NCBI RefSeq assembly: GCF_029892445.1
Contig: NZ_JARXVJ010000001.1
Location: 3,472,001-3,536,000 of the forward strand
Direction of reading: 5' to 3'
Length of the DNA: 64,000 nucleotides
From: Chryseobacterium sp. H1D6B
GTDB lineage: Bacteria > Bacteroidota > Bacteroidia > Flavobacteriales > Weeksellaceae
The translations under genes and the position numbers were made by a program. Below, piece by piece: positions 27,083 to 35,691 of the stretch. Each line of letters opens with the position of its first letter. Within the stretch, counting starts at the first letter, position 1. The notes under the pieces were generated by a model, which ran no database searches, was not told where the DNA came from, and was given only the letters and a program-made list of their open reading frames with translations.

Positions 27083-28381
27083 ATGAAAAATTTTATTTTC
27101 ATATTTTTTGTCGGTCTTTTTCCGGCACAGCAGTCCTGGAATCTGCAGCAGTGCCTGGATTATGCATCAGCCAATCATCCGTTAATAAAACAGGCTGCTG
27201 TTGCAGTACATAAAAATGAAAGGCTGGTCACTGGGGCAAAAGGAATGCTGCTGCCTTCCGTAGAAGCCGGTATGGATCATACCTACAGTTTTGGCTCCTC
27301 TATTAACCAGTCGAGTAATCAGCGGGAAAAACTTAATACACAGTATGACCGCTTTTATGCAAAAGCAGACTGGGAGCTTCTGAACTGGAAAAACTTCCTG
27401 AATATTTCCTTGTCTAAACTCAATAAGGAAACCAGTACTTACAAGCTGAAGCAGGCTCAAAATGAGGTGAAGCTGAACGTCATTCAGATGTTTTTTGCCT
27501 ACCAGAACAGCAGAAGCTGGCTGGATGTTTTAGAGACTCAGATTTCAGGGATTGAAGACCAGATCAAACGCACAGAAAAGGAAGTGGAAATCGGAAGCCG
27601 GCCAAAAAGTGACATATATGATATCAAAGCTAATCTGGGAACTTTACAGGAACAGTGGGTATCTGCGAAAAATCAGCGTGATCTGTCAAAAATTAATCTT
27701 CTTAATGCGCTTGCAGTTACTCAGGATTCTGTTGATTTTGTAATAAGTGATGAAGGAATCTTTTCTGAAACAGAGTTTCAAGATCCGGATTTCACAAAAA
27801 AGTTATTAGAGAAAAATCCAGCATATCAGTCGGTAATGGCAGAGATCAAAGCCCAGGAAAAAAGAAAAGATGCCGCAAGATCAGCTTATTGGCCGACTTT
27901 TAACGGAAGCTACAGCTGGTCGAGTTTTTATAATAAAGTCTTGGGAAAAGATGATATTGGTGCTGTAGGTTTTTCAGACCAGTTTGCACAGAATAAAAAC
28001 CAGTCTTTGAATTTCGGACTCAGCATTCCAATTTTCAATAAATTACAGGTGAAAACAAGTGTAGAGATCGCAAAATTGAATATAATCAACTCTAATTATG
28101 ATAAAGAATTGGTTATTAATACTCTTACACAAAGCATTAATTCAATCAAAGCACAGTTTTTAAATGCACAGGAGAAATATAATCTATTGGATGCTAATTT
28201 TGAAAATCAAAAACTCTCATTTCAGAAATCTGAAGAAAAATATAAAGAAGGGCTGATGGATGCTTATACTTTTTTTGTCGTGAGGAACGGATGGCTGCAG
28301 GCTAATTATAATCTTATCAGCAGTAAAAATGATGTTATCCAGCAGACGGAACTGTTAAAAGTAATGGAAACCGGTTTTTAG
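27083..28381 (+). CDS. TolC-family outer-membrane efflux channel
   Basis: Outer-membrane channel of 432 residues. A signal peptide (MKNFIFIFFVGLFPAQQ) is followed by WNLQQCLDYASANHPLIKQA, the standard TolC opening with L-x-x-C-L-x-x-A-x-x-x-x-P. Two OEP repeats of long helices follow (about 30-210 and 240-430), each with the barrel-strand turn, for example SFGSSINQSSNQ and LNFGLSIPIFNKLQVKTSVE. Last gene of the exporter operon, 35 bp after the permease, followed by a very strong terminator. It completes an adaptor-ATPase-permease-channel set. Confidence 0.93.
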   Translation: MKNFIFIFFVGLFPAQQSWNLQQCLDYASANHPLIKQAAVAVHKNERLVTGAKGMLLPSVEAGMDHTYSFGSSINQSSNQREKLNTQYDRFYAKADWELLNWKNFLNISLSKLNKETSTYKLKQAQNEVKLNVIQMFFAYQNSRSWLDVLETQISGIEDQIKRTEKEVEIGSRPKSDIYDIKANLGTLQEQWVSAKNQRDLSKINLLNALAVTQDSVDFVISDEGIFSETEFQDPDFTKKLLEKNPAYQSVMAEIKAQEKRKDAARSAYWPTFNGSYSWSSFYNKVLGKDDIGAVGFSDQFAQNKNQSLNFGLSIPIFNKLQVKTSVEIAKLNIINSNYDKELVINTLTQSINSIKAQFLNAQEKYNLLDANFENQKLSFQKSEEKYKEGLMDAYTFFVVRNGWLQANYNLISSKNDVIQQTELLKVMETGF

Positions 28382-28399
28382 CTTTAAAATAAAGAAATA

Positions 28400-28438
28400 A
28401 CAAACGGCTGTTTCAGAATTTCTGAAACAGCCGTTTGT
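28400..28438. terminator. Very strong bidirectional terminator
   Basis: Perfect 18-bp arms (28400-28417 and 28421-28438), core AAACGGCTGTTTCAGA, 3-nt loop. It separates the exporter operon from the convergent DUF4249 operon. Confidence 0.93.
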
Positions 28439-28459
28439 ATTGAATAGCAGTATATTAAT

Positions 28460-29263
28460 TTACTGGATTACAAAACTTTTTTTGCTGAGCGTATGTGCAG
28501 AAAAATATCCTAAAGCACCATTGCTGATATTGCTTGGCGGATTAGAAGGAGTAACACCGCCGCCATTATCTCCGGTAATCTGAAGAAGCGCACTGTAATA
28601 AGTAAATATATTGTTATCAATGCACTGCATTTCAACATGGATTGTATCTCCCACTACCACTTTATGGCTGTTGCCGTCCTCATCATTATTAGGAAGAAAC
28701 AGAGGTCTCTGGTTTACTAATCCGTTATTTACATTATCTGAAAATACTTCAAATGTCTTTTTAGGCTTATCATTGATGGTGAAATTAAAAAGATAACGGT
28801 TCCCCAATGCATTGGGATCAGTAAAAACAGGTAAAAGAGTATAAGTTGTTTCACCCCCAAATACAAAAGAATCCTGTGTAAGGCCGTCGAAAGCTACAGC
28901 AGCAGGCATTGTGCTCTGTGCGGTATACTGCTGCCCTTCTGCCTGCACTTTCAGGGTGTAGGTTCTGCCCGATGCACCAATAAAATTTGTCGTCTGGTAT
29001 TTTCCGTCTCCTGCGTACTGTAATGTTTCTGTCTGACCTGTATTATCACTTAAAACCACCTCTGCACCGGTAACTGCAGGATACTGGTTATTTTGTGTAA
29101 AGGCTACAGATTTCGTTATTCTCACAATATATGGCCCGGCCTGATCGGTGATATTACCTTCAATGACAATATTTCCGCCTTGGTTGTCCAGATCCAGGTC
29201 GATTTCTTTTTCACAGGAGTTTAATAAAAACAGGGATAATATGATAAAAAATATATTTTTCAT
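28460..29263 (-). CDS. DUF4249 lipoprotein partner of the TonB-dependent receptor
   Basis: Lipoprotein of 267 residues; the signal peptide has lipobox L-L-N-S-C, then EKEID. The body is a DUF4249-type beta protein (VVIEGNITDQAGPYIVRITK, where N-I-T-D-Q-A-G-P-Y is the recognisable opening), ending in a strand with GALGYFSAHTLSKKSFVI. DUF4249 proteins are Bacteroidota surface lipoproteins encoded beside CarboxypepD-type TonB-dependent receptors and are thought to work with them in uptake. Here the receptor ends 3 bp upstream, so the pair is one operon. Ligand unknown. Confidence 0.88.
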   Translation of the reverse strand: MKNIFFIILSLFLLNSCEKEIDLDLDNQGGNIVIEGNITDQAGPYIVRITKSVAFTQNNQYPAVTGAEVVLSDNTGQTETLQYAGDGKYQTTNFIGASGRTYTLKVQAEGQQYTAQSTMPAAVAFDGLTQDSFVFGGETTYTLLPVFTDPNALGNRYLFNFTINDKPKKTFEVFSDNVNNGLVNQRPLFLPNNDEDGNSHKVVVGDTIHVEMQCIDNNIFTYYSALLQITGDNGGGVTPSNPPSNISNGALGYFSAHTLSKKSFVIQ

Positions 29264-29266
29264 GAT

Positions 29267-31600
29267 TTAAAATTTGAAATTATAAGTGATGTTTGGTACC
29301 CAGCGGAATAACGAGGTCTGCATGGCACGGGTAGTTCCCGGATTATTCGGATTGTCTTCAAAAGTAATGGTATAGGCATTTTCACGGCCGTATACATTAT
29401 AAATTCCGAATGACCAAGAACCTTTGAAACGTTTTGTAGATTCCGGTTCATAGGTAGCACTTAAATCCATTCTGTGATAAGCCGGCATTCTGTCAGCATT
29501 TCGGTTGCTGTACTGGAATATAGTCTGCCCGTTGAGTTCATACTTCCCTGTAGGGAAAGTAACAGCATTTCCTGTACTGTAAAGAAACAACCCTGAAACA
29601 GACCATTTTTTATTCAGTTCATACGTGGCTACTATAGAAAGGTCATGGGTTTTATCCATTCTAGCATTATACCATTCATTGTCATTGATGCCGTTTATTT
29701 TTCTCTCGGTTTTAGACAAGGTATAAGAAATCCAGCCTGTCAGTCTTCCGCTTTTCTTTTTGGCGATCAGTTCAAGACCGTAAGCTCTTCCTTTTCCAAA
29801 TAATAGTTCGCTTTCTACATCTGCAGCGGTATCAAATGAGATTTGTGCCCCATTTTTAAAATCAATCTGGTTCTGCATAGATTTGTAATATACTTCAGCA
29901 TTGATTTCATAGTTGTTGTTACTGAAATTTCTGCTGTATCCGGCGCTGATCTGGTCTGCAATTTCCGGTTTTACTGTATAGCTGCTCCCAATCCACTGGT
30001 CGGTAGGATTTCCGCTGCTGCTGTTGCTCAACAAATGAAGATTCTGTGTATTTCGGGAATATCCTCCTTTTACGCTGCTTACTTCATTGATCCGGTAATT
30101 TGCTGTAATACGGGGTTCGAGGTTGACATATGTTTTCCCGAATTTTCCTTTTTCTAAATACCGGCTGTCTGTAAGAACTCCGTCGTTATAAGTATTAAAC
30201 GTATCACCGCCTAAAACACTGAATCCGGAAACTCTTAAACCATAATTAACGGTCAGCTTTTCTGTAGCTTTAAAGTCATCATTGATATAGACTGCATTTT
30301 CCCATGAATATCTCGGATTCCTTGGAAAACTGCTCACACTCGTACCTGAAGCACTGCTCGGTGTAAGGGTGTGATAAATAGACTGCAGCCCGAAACGTAC
30401 TGAATGTTTATTTCCTGCAAACCATGTGAAATCCTGTTTAAGGTTCCAGTCTTGTATCTTTGAATTTAAACCGAAGGTATTGTCATTGCTTTCCAGACTG
30501 ATTTTGTAATCATAATCGCTGTAAATTAATGAAGTGTTAGAAAACAACTTGCTGTTGATAATGCTGTTCCATCGAAGCGTTCCTGTAGTATTTCCCCAGT
30601 CTGTAGCGAAAGTTTTGCCTATTCCCAAAACATCTCTTCCAAAATATCCTGACAGATAAAGACGGTTGTTCTCGTTGATCTGATAATTTGCTTTTAAATT
30701 AAGATCATAAAAATATAGTTTGCTGTCTTTAAAATCATCAGTTCCTCTAAGAAATAGATCGGCATATGTTCTTCTTCCTGAAACAATGAATGATGATTTT
30801 TCTTTTTGGATCGGACCTTCTACACTCAGCCTGCTGCTGATTAAGCCGATTCCTCCATTGACGTTATAATCTTTATTATTTCCATCTTTCATTTTTACAT
30901 CCATTACGGAAGAAAGACGTCCTCCGTACTGAGCCGGACTGTTTCCTTTGATAATGCTTGCATCTTTTAAAGCATCGCTGTTAAAAGTACTGAAAAATCC
31001 CAGCAGGTGAGAAGCATTATAAACAGGGGCTTCATCCAGTAATATCAGATTCTGATCTGTGGCACCTCCTCTTACGCTGAATCCGCTGCTTCCTTCACCG
31101 TTGCTTTTAATACCCGGTAACAGCTGGATGGTCTTCATAATATCCTTTTCTCCGAATAAGACAGGCAGTTTTTCTATATTTTTGATACTTAAAGTCTCAG
31201 TACCCATCTGAGCAGATGAAAGGTTTTTATCTTTTTTTACTCCGGAAATAATTACCTCATCAATGTTTCCGGTTCTTTCCTGCACTTCCTGGTTGAGGGG
31301 AAGATCCAGTTTGATGTTCTGGTCAACTTTTACAGTTTTTTCAAAATCTTTGTAGCCTGGATAAGAAATGATCACGGTGTAGTTTCCTTCCGGCAGTGAT
31401 AAGGAATAGAAGCCGTATTCATTAGCAATAACATTGATCGAGGGATCTTCAGCTACTTTTACGGCCACTCCGATCAGCAGTTCGCCGTTCTTTTGGTCTT
31501 TTACAGTTCCGCTTACAGAGTATTTTTGCTGCGCTACAGCTAAAGTACTGAAACAGAGAGCCGCTGAGGCCGCGGCAATTTTAAAAAAAGATGTTTGCAT
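29267..31600 (-). CDS. TonB-dependent receptor with CarboxypepD-like N-terminal domain
   Basis: Outer-membrane receptor of 777 residues. Signal peptide ending AVAQQ. A CarboxypepD_reg-like domain (about 25-110; VSGTVKDQKNGELLIGVAVK). A plug (about 125-235; IEKLPVLFGEKDIMKTIQLL, then NGEGSSGFSVRGGATDQNLI and LLDEAPVYNASHLLGFFS). Then a 22-strand-type barrel ending in RWVPNITYNFKF with the C-terminal Phe that BamA recognises. The FGE-x-D motif in the plug is typical of receptors that pair with DUF4249. The substrate cannot be read from sequence. It leads the operon with the lipoprotein at 28460; a long 5' gap lies upstream. Confidence 0.92.
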   Translation of the reverse strand: MQTSFFKIAAASAALCFSTLAVAQQKYSVSGTVKDQKNGELLIGVAVKVAEDPSINVIANEYGFYSLSLPEGNYTVIISYPGYKDFEKTVKVDQNIKLDLPLNQEVQERTGNIDEVIISGVKKDKNLSSAQMGTETLSIKNIEKLPVLFGEKDIMKTIQLLPGIKSNGEGSSGFSVRGGATDQNLILLDEAPVYNASHLLGFFSTFNSDALKDASIIKGNSPAQYGGRLSSVMDVKMKDGNNKDYNVNGGIGLISSRLSVEGPIQKEKSSFIVSGRRTYADLFLRGTDDFKDSKLYFYDLNLKANYQINENNRLYLSGYFGRDVLGIGKTFATDWGNTTGTLRWNSIINSKLFSNTSLIYSDYDYKISLESNDNTFGLNSKIQDWNLKQDFTWFAGNKHSVRFGLQSIYHTLTPSSASGTSVSSFPRNPRYSWENAVYINDDFKATEKLTVNYGLRVSGFSVLGGDTFNTYNDGVLTDSRYLEKGKFGKTYVNLEPRITANYRINEVSSVKGGYSRNTQNLHLLSNSSSGNPTDQWIGSSYTVKPEIADQISAGYSRNFSNNNYEINAEVYYKSMQNQIDFKNGAQISFDTAADVESELLFGKGRAYGLELIAKKKSGRLTGWISYTLSKTERKINGINDNEWYNARMDKTHDLSIVATYELNKKWSVSGLFLYSTGNAVTFPTGKYELNGQTIFQYSNRNADRMPAYHRMDLSATYEPESTKRFKGSWSFGIYNVYGRENAYTITFEDNPNNPGTTRAMQTSLFRWVPNITYNFKF

Positions 31601-32264
31601 TCAGTTTATTTTAATGTAGTAGAGTTTTGTAATATTAATTATAGTTTATTGATGTTAAATTAATTGGGCAGTATAGTGAATTATTTGAACAGAAATTCAT
31701 ACTGGAAATACCAATTTAAACGATTGGCCATTTTTTTTGGACAGGTACATTTTTAGGAAACTCCGCTGGCAAAGATAAAAGCAACTTACCGTAAAAAATA
31801 TAGTTATACTGAAAATTATTGTTTTTTTAATAAGAAGAACCTGCTCATGTAGTAATTAGGCTGAAGGTCTGGTTAAGCTTATCGAGATGAAATAGCTATA
31901 AATGATGATCAAAAGTAAAAGAATCGTCGGCAGTAGAGTGGAGCGGTATATCACTGCCGGAAGCCAGAATACCTATACTCATACTGGTAGGAAATGTAAA
32001 AGGGGAGATTACAGGTATTCTGAAATTTTTCATAGTATTTTTAAATTTGATGGGATGAAACAGATATTCATAGAGCATTATTTAAATTAAAAAATCTAGT
32101 TTCAATCTTACATATAACAGTTTAAACAGTAAAATATTGTTTAGCGGTAAAAAAAATATGAAAAATGCTGAAATATAAGGCTGGTATTAGTTTTATATTC
32201 CATTTAATAAGTCGCTAAAAGAGTGGAATTAATTTAAACAGATGGTTTAATACAGTTTAAAAAA
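31601..32264. other. 664-bp gap with inverted-repeat cluster
   Basis: This is the promoter side of the receptor gene (minus strand) and the 3' side of the ferredoxin operon. It has no protein gene I can support: two overlapping small frames at about 31896-32090 are shadows of the structured element described separately. The remainder is AT-rich and unremarkable. Confidence 0.5.
31918..32025 (+). ncRNA. Structured element with a B12-box-like segment (candidate riboswitch remnant)
   Basis: Arms CGGCAGT (31928-31934) and ACTGCCG (31953-31959) form a hairpin, immediately followed by GGAAGCCAGAATACCT, which resembles the conserved 3' B12 box of cobalamin riboswitches (AGCCAGGAGACCTGCC). CAGAATACCT (31965-31974) is repeated as its exact complement AGGTATTCTG at 32013-32022, which could act as an expression platform. 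The 5' riboswitch core (GGGAA...GGTGAAA...CC) was not found, and no plus-strand gene follows. A decayed remnant or an unrelated RNA are both possible. Confidence 0.25.
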
Positions 32265-32301
32265 AGCGGGAAATAATCTGAATTTCAGATTATTTCCCGC
32301 T
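32265..32301. terminator. Terminator of the superoxide-dismutase operon
   Basis: Complementary stretches AGCGGGAAATAATCTGAA (32265-32282) and TTCAGATTATTTCCCGCT (32284-32301) form a long perfect hairpin 20 bp past the ferredoxin stop. Confidence 0.85.
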
Positions 32302-32322
32302 CTATAGTTCTTTTATATATCT

Positions 32323-32676
<354 letters not shown>

Positions 32677-32752
32677 TCAATCTTTTAATTCTATTATTAA
32701 ATATATATAATCCTGCAATAATTACACCGTTGATGAGTCTTTGAGCCTCAAT

Positions 32753-33316
32753 TTATAGATGATGATGGATTATTTTTTCTATTCTGTTTGTTGTTGCGAT
32801 ACTGATCAGCCTGTCCAGTTTATCGGCATACAATGGAGAGATTTTATTTTCATGATCAAACAAAGAAGTTCTGATCATAGGAACGCTGTAGGGAAGCGGC
32901 CATGCGCGTAATGATTTTGCAACAGCATCCATGGCATTAATTCCCTGCATGGCCTGCAGACCATCTGCCCAGCACGCAAGTCCTATCGTTTTATCCGTAA
33001 GATACGGCTGGTGCTGGTCTGCAGTAATTTCAAGCCAGTCCAGGCAGTTTTTCATTACCCCCGGAATGCTTCCGTGATACAGTGGTGCCAGCCAGAAATG
33101 AATATCTGCATCCAGAAAAAGCTGGGTCATGCGTTCTACGGCCAAAGGGGTTTTAGTAAGAGTGATATCATACAGAGGAATACCAGAGTCTGCAAGAGCA
33201 AAAATTTCATGATTGATACCCAGTATTTCCAGTTTCTCTGTAAAGTATTTGGAGAGAAGGCCTGAAGTTGACTGAGATCTTCTTTCTAATGCTCCGTTAA
33301 ATATAATTGCTTTCAT
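32753..33316 (-). CDS. NAD(P)H-dependent FMN reductase (SsuE/Azr-type flavodoxin fold)
   Basis: Flavin reductase of 187 residues. The flavodoxin-like fold begins MKAIIFNGALERRSQSTSGL, with the S-x-x-S-x-x-x-(S/T)-x-L phosphate-binding loop of the NADPH-dependent FMN reductase family. A second flavin contact, LAPLYHGSIPGVMKNCLDWL (P-x-Y-x-x-S-x-P-G-x-x-K-N-x-x-D-W), is the signature of the SsuE/ArsH branch. No Cys active site. It lies 6 bp from the DUF2480 gene in the sod operon and probably reduces flavin or quinone during oxidative stress. Confidence 0.9.
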   Translation of the reverse strand: MKAIIFNGALERRSQSTSGLLSKYFTEKLEILGINHEIFALADSGIPLYDITLTKTPLAVERMTQLFLDADIHFWLAPLYHGSIPGVMKNCLDWLEITADQHQPYLTDKTIGLACWADGLQAMQGINAMDAVAKSLRAWPLPYSVPMIRTSLFDHENKISPLYADKLDRLISIATTNRIEKIIHHHL

Positions 33317-33322
33317 TTTATT

Positions 33323-33823
33323 TTAATTTTTGAAGATGACTTTAGGCATGCCTGCTTCACCGTACATCAGGCTTTTAACCAATGGTTTCAGCAGCAGGGA
33401 GGCTAAAAGGTAAAGGGCCGGATCAATATCAGGTCTTGCCTTTACCACTACTTTTTGGTTTTTATATTGATTCAGATCTGCATTCATTAGATTCTTTTTC
33501 CAGAAATCCAGCAGCATAGCTTCAGGACTGTTTAAATCGACGTAAAGGGCGTGTAAATGCAGTTTTTCAATTAACATCATGTAGGCCCATGGAGGGATAA
33601 TAGCATCTTCAGAACAGATAACAGCCACTGCTTTTCCATTGTAGATGGAAAAATCCGCTTCAGAAATAGATTCTTTAAACTCTTTTTCCTTAACGATCAT
33701 TCCCATGAAAAGATGTTCTTTAATATCCAGAACTACGACTTCCATTTTAGGTTTGTAGTCTAAAAGATCAATTGTTATTATTCCTGAGGCTTCTACTTTA
33801 TTAATGAAAACTTTTTGTTCCAT
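33323..33823 (-). CDS. DUF2480 family protein
   Basis: Protein of 166 residues. The Bacteroidota DUF2480 family is recognised by INKVEASGIITIDLLDY, then LDIKEHLFMGMIVKEKEFKE and AVICSEDAIIPPWAYMMLIE, with a conserved Cys/Ser-x-D-A-I-I-P-x-W-A-Y-M. The family is near-universal in Bacteroidota and has no known function. Its place here, between superoxide dismutase and a flavin reductase with 6-bp and 26-bp gaps, links it to redox or iron-sulfur stress. The Cys in VICSEDA may matter. Confidence 0.88.
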   Translation of the reverse strand: MEQKVFINKVEASGIITIDLLDYKPKMEVVVLDIKEHLFMGMIVKEKEFKESISEADFSIYNGKAVAVICSEDAIIPPWAYMMLIEKLHLHALYVDLNSPEAMLLDFWKKNLMNADLNQYKNQKVVVKARPDIDPALYLLASLLLKPLVKSLMYGEAGMPKVIFKN

Positions 33824-33849
33824 GATGAGTAGTATTTATGATAGATGAA

Positions 33850-34485
33850 TTAATTGTATGATCTGATTTTAAAAAGGGCTTCTTCATATTTTTTTTCAAC
33901 AGAAGACCAGTCCAGTACTGACCAGAAGGCATCCAGATAATCTGCTCTTTTGTTTTGATACGCTAAATAGTAAGCATGCTCCCATAGGTCTATTCCAAGA
34001 ATAGGAAAACCTCTATTAACAGGCTGAATATCCATCATGGGATTGTCCTGGTTGGGAGTTGAGCTGACAGCTAGAGAACCGCTGAATTTTATATACAGCC
34101 AGACCCATCCAGATCCGAACTGGCCGAGACCTGCTTTTTTCATTTCAGCTTTAAGATTTTCCAAACTTCCAAAAGCCGTAATAATGGCTTCGTTTAATTT
34201 TCCTTCAGGATTTAATTTCGGCTGCGGGGCTAAGATTTCCCAAAATAAAGAATGGTTGTAATGTCCGCCACCGTTATTTCTTATGGCAGGGCTGTATTCG
34301 CTTACCCTCTGCAGGATAGATTCCAGATCCGGAACTGTTTCACCCGTTTGTGCAAGAGCCGCATTCAGATTATCAACATAAGCTTGATGATGGCGCTGAT
34401 GGTGGATATTCATTGTCTCTTTGTCCAAAAAGGGTTCTAGTGCGTCATACGCATAAGGAAGCTGTGGTAGTTTAAAAGTAGTCAT
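33850..34485 (-). CDS. sodA: Superoxide dismutase (Fe/Mn)
   Basis: Enzyme of 211 residues that dismutes superoxide. The start at 34485 gives MTTFKLPQLPYAYDALEPFL, the standard SOD N-terminus; an in-frame ATG 19 codons earlier is implausible. Metal ligands are present: His in NIHHQRHHQAYVDNLNAAL, His in GGGHYNHSLFWEIL, and Asp/His in ILGIDLWEHAYYLAYQNKRA. No signal peptide, so it acts in the cytoplasm. It is first gene of a four-gene redox operon whose promoter carries a palindromic operator. The metal (Fe or Mn) cannot be decided by eye, so the symbol is tentative. Confidence 0.93.
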   Translation of the reverse strand: MTTFKLPQLPYAYDALEPFLDKETMNIHHQRHHQAYVDNLNAALAQTGETVPDLESILQRVSEYSPAIRNNGGGHYNHSLFWEILAPQPKLNPEGKLNEAIITAFGSLENLKAEMKKAGLGQFGSGWVWLYIKFSGSLAVSSTPNQDNPMMDIQPVNRGFPILGIDLWEHAYYLAYQNKRADYLDAFWSVLDWSSVEKKYEEALFKIRSYN

Positions 34486-34512
34486 TATATTGATTTTTTG
34501 ATTTTGATATTT

Positions 34513-34558
34513 CAAAGGTACTATTATTTTTAAATTAAACAACTTTTTAGTTGTTTAA
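34513..34558 (-). promoter_or_regulatory. sod operon promoter with overlapping palindromic operator
   Basis: On the minus strand TACCTTTG (34513-34520) matches the -7 box TAnnTTTG and TTG (34540-34542) the -33 box, 19 bp apart. The TTG lies inside the 24-bp palindrome TTAAACAACT-tttt-AGTTGTTTAA (34535-34558). A repressor bound there would block sigma-A, which points to the divergent SufR-like gene. Confidence 0.72.
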
Positions 34559-34636
34559 TAGGTTTTGATGTTGTATGCTGTAATTCATTGTAAATTATTG
34601 TTTTAAGCTTTAGAATCAGAGGTTATAGAAAATGAC

Positions 34637-34664
34637 TATATTTGTTGTTAGAAATAAAACAACT
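34637..34664 (+). promoter_or_regulatory. Promoter and second operator before the SufR-like regulator
   Basis: TATATTTG (34637-34644) is a plus-strand -7 box. Overlapping it, GTTGTT (34644-34649) and AACAAC (34658-34663) form an inverted pair; AAACAACT (34657-34664) repeats the half-site of the sod operator exactly. It suggests autoregulation. No clear -33 TTG was found at standard spacing. Confidence 0.55.
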
Positions 34665-34677
34665 AAAATATTGTCAA

Positions 34678-35298
34678 ATGAAAAAGCCGGCAGCGGAGCG
34701 CATTTTGATGTTTTTAAAGATGAGAGGGGAAGCCACTTCACTTCTTATTTCTGAAGAATTATCTATCACAAAAGAAGGCGCAAGAAAACATTTATTAAAC
34801 CTTGCAGAAGAAGGATTAATTGTATCTGTTGCTAAAAGTGAAGGGGTAGGGCGCCCTTCTACTTATTATACGCTTACAGAAAAAGGGCTGTCGCAGTTTC
34901 CTGATACTCATGCGGATGTTACCGTACAGCTTTTGAGATCTGTGAAAAATGTTTTAGGGGACAATGCATTGGATTTACTGATCAATGACCGTGAAAAGAT
35001 CACTTATCAGCGGTATGAAAAAGCATTAATGAAAGCATCATCATTAGAACAGCGTCTTGATATTTTAGCAGAGATCCGAAGCCGGGAAGGATATATGGCG
35101 GAATGGAAAAAAGAAGGGAAAGAATATTTTCTTATAGAAAACCACTGTCCGATCTGTGCCGCAGCCAGCGAATGCCAAGGGTTCTGCCGTGCGGAATTAT
35201 CTAATTTTCAGACTTTAATCGGTTCAGAATATAAAGTAGAAAGAATTCAGCACATTCTCTCAGGCGGACAGCGCTGTATGTATAAAATTAGCGGATAG
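34678..35298 (+). CDS. SufR-like Fe-S-sensing winged-helix repressor
   Basis: Regulator of 206 residues. The start at ATG 34678 gives MKKPAAERILMFLKMRGEAT; an earlier ATG at 34642 lies within the operator. A winged helix (about 5-75) reads LLISEELSITKEGARKHLLN for the recognition helix and GRPSTYYTLTEKG for the wing, as in the DeoR/ArsR-like SufR family. A C-terminal cluster motif is HCPICAAASECQGFC (Cys spacing x2, x5, x3), and a further Cys lies in QRCMYK, which fits an Fe-S cofactor as in cyanobacterial SufR. Divergent from the sod operon, with shared operator sequence. The predicted role is repression relieved by oxidative or iron stress. Confidence 0.85.
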   Translation: MKKPAAERILMFLKMRGEATSLLISEELSITKEGARKHLLNLAEEGLIVSVAKSEGVGRPSTYYTLTEKGLSQFPDTHADVTVQLLRSVKNVLGDNALDLLINDREKITYQRYEKALMKASSLEQRLDILAEIRSREGYMAEWKKEGKEYFLIENHCPICAAASECQGFCRAELSNFQTLIGSEYKVERIQHILSGGQRCMYKISG

Positions 35299-35691
35299 AT
35301 TTCTTTTATATCCCATTCTAGTGCTGGATTGAAAAAATAAAAGGAGATTCAGCAGAATACATTATTCATATTCTATTTTTTTTAAAATTCTATAGGTAAT
35401 CATTGACCTGCTTGGTAAACTGGCAGCTGTACATATAAAATGTCCGGCTCTTTCCTTTATATGTCTATAAAAAATAAAATTTAGTTTTAGATTGGTCTTT
35501 TTCGAAATTTTACTAAGAATAATAGCAGCCGGGAAACATGTTTTTTCTTTAAAATATTTCTAATTACAAAATTATATATTGTTGATTTCGTTAGGCTGAC
35601 TCGTAAAAAATATAAGATGAAATTTAATTTTAATGAAAAATATTTTTTTTAATCGTTTTATTTCGTAACATTTTTTTGGAATGGGGAACTT
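35299..35691. other. 393-bp AT-rich spacer
   Basis: This gap lies between the SufR-like gene and the sigma factor. I see no open frame, terminator with perfect arms, or repeat. The 3' half must hold the sigma-factor promoter, which I could not assign. Confidence 0.5.

Noticed and set aside
31896-32090. Overlapping small open frames on both strands (60 and 62 residues)
   Set aside because: They run through the inverted-repeat element; both have odd composition and no family motif, and are best explained as shadows of structured RNA.
34486-34542. Upstream start for superoxide dismutase
   Set aside because: It would place the promoter and operator inside the coding region; the family N-terminus begins at 34485.
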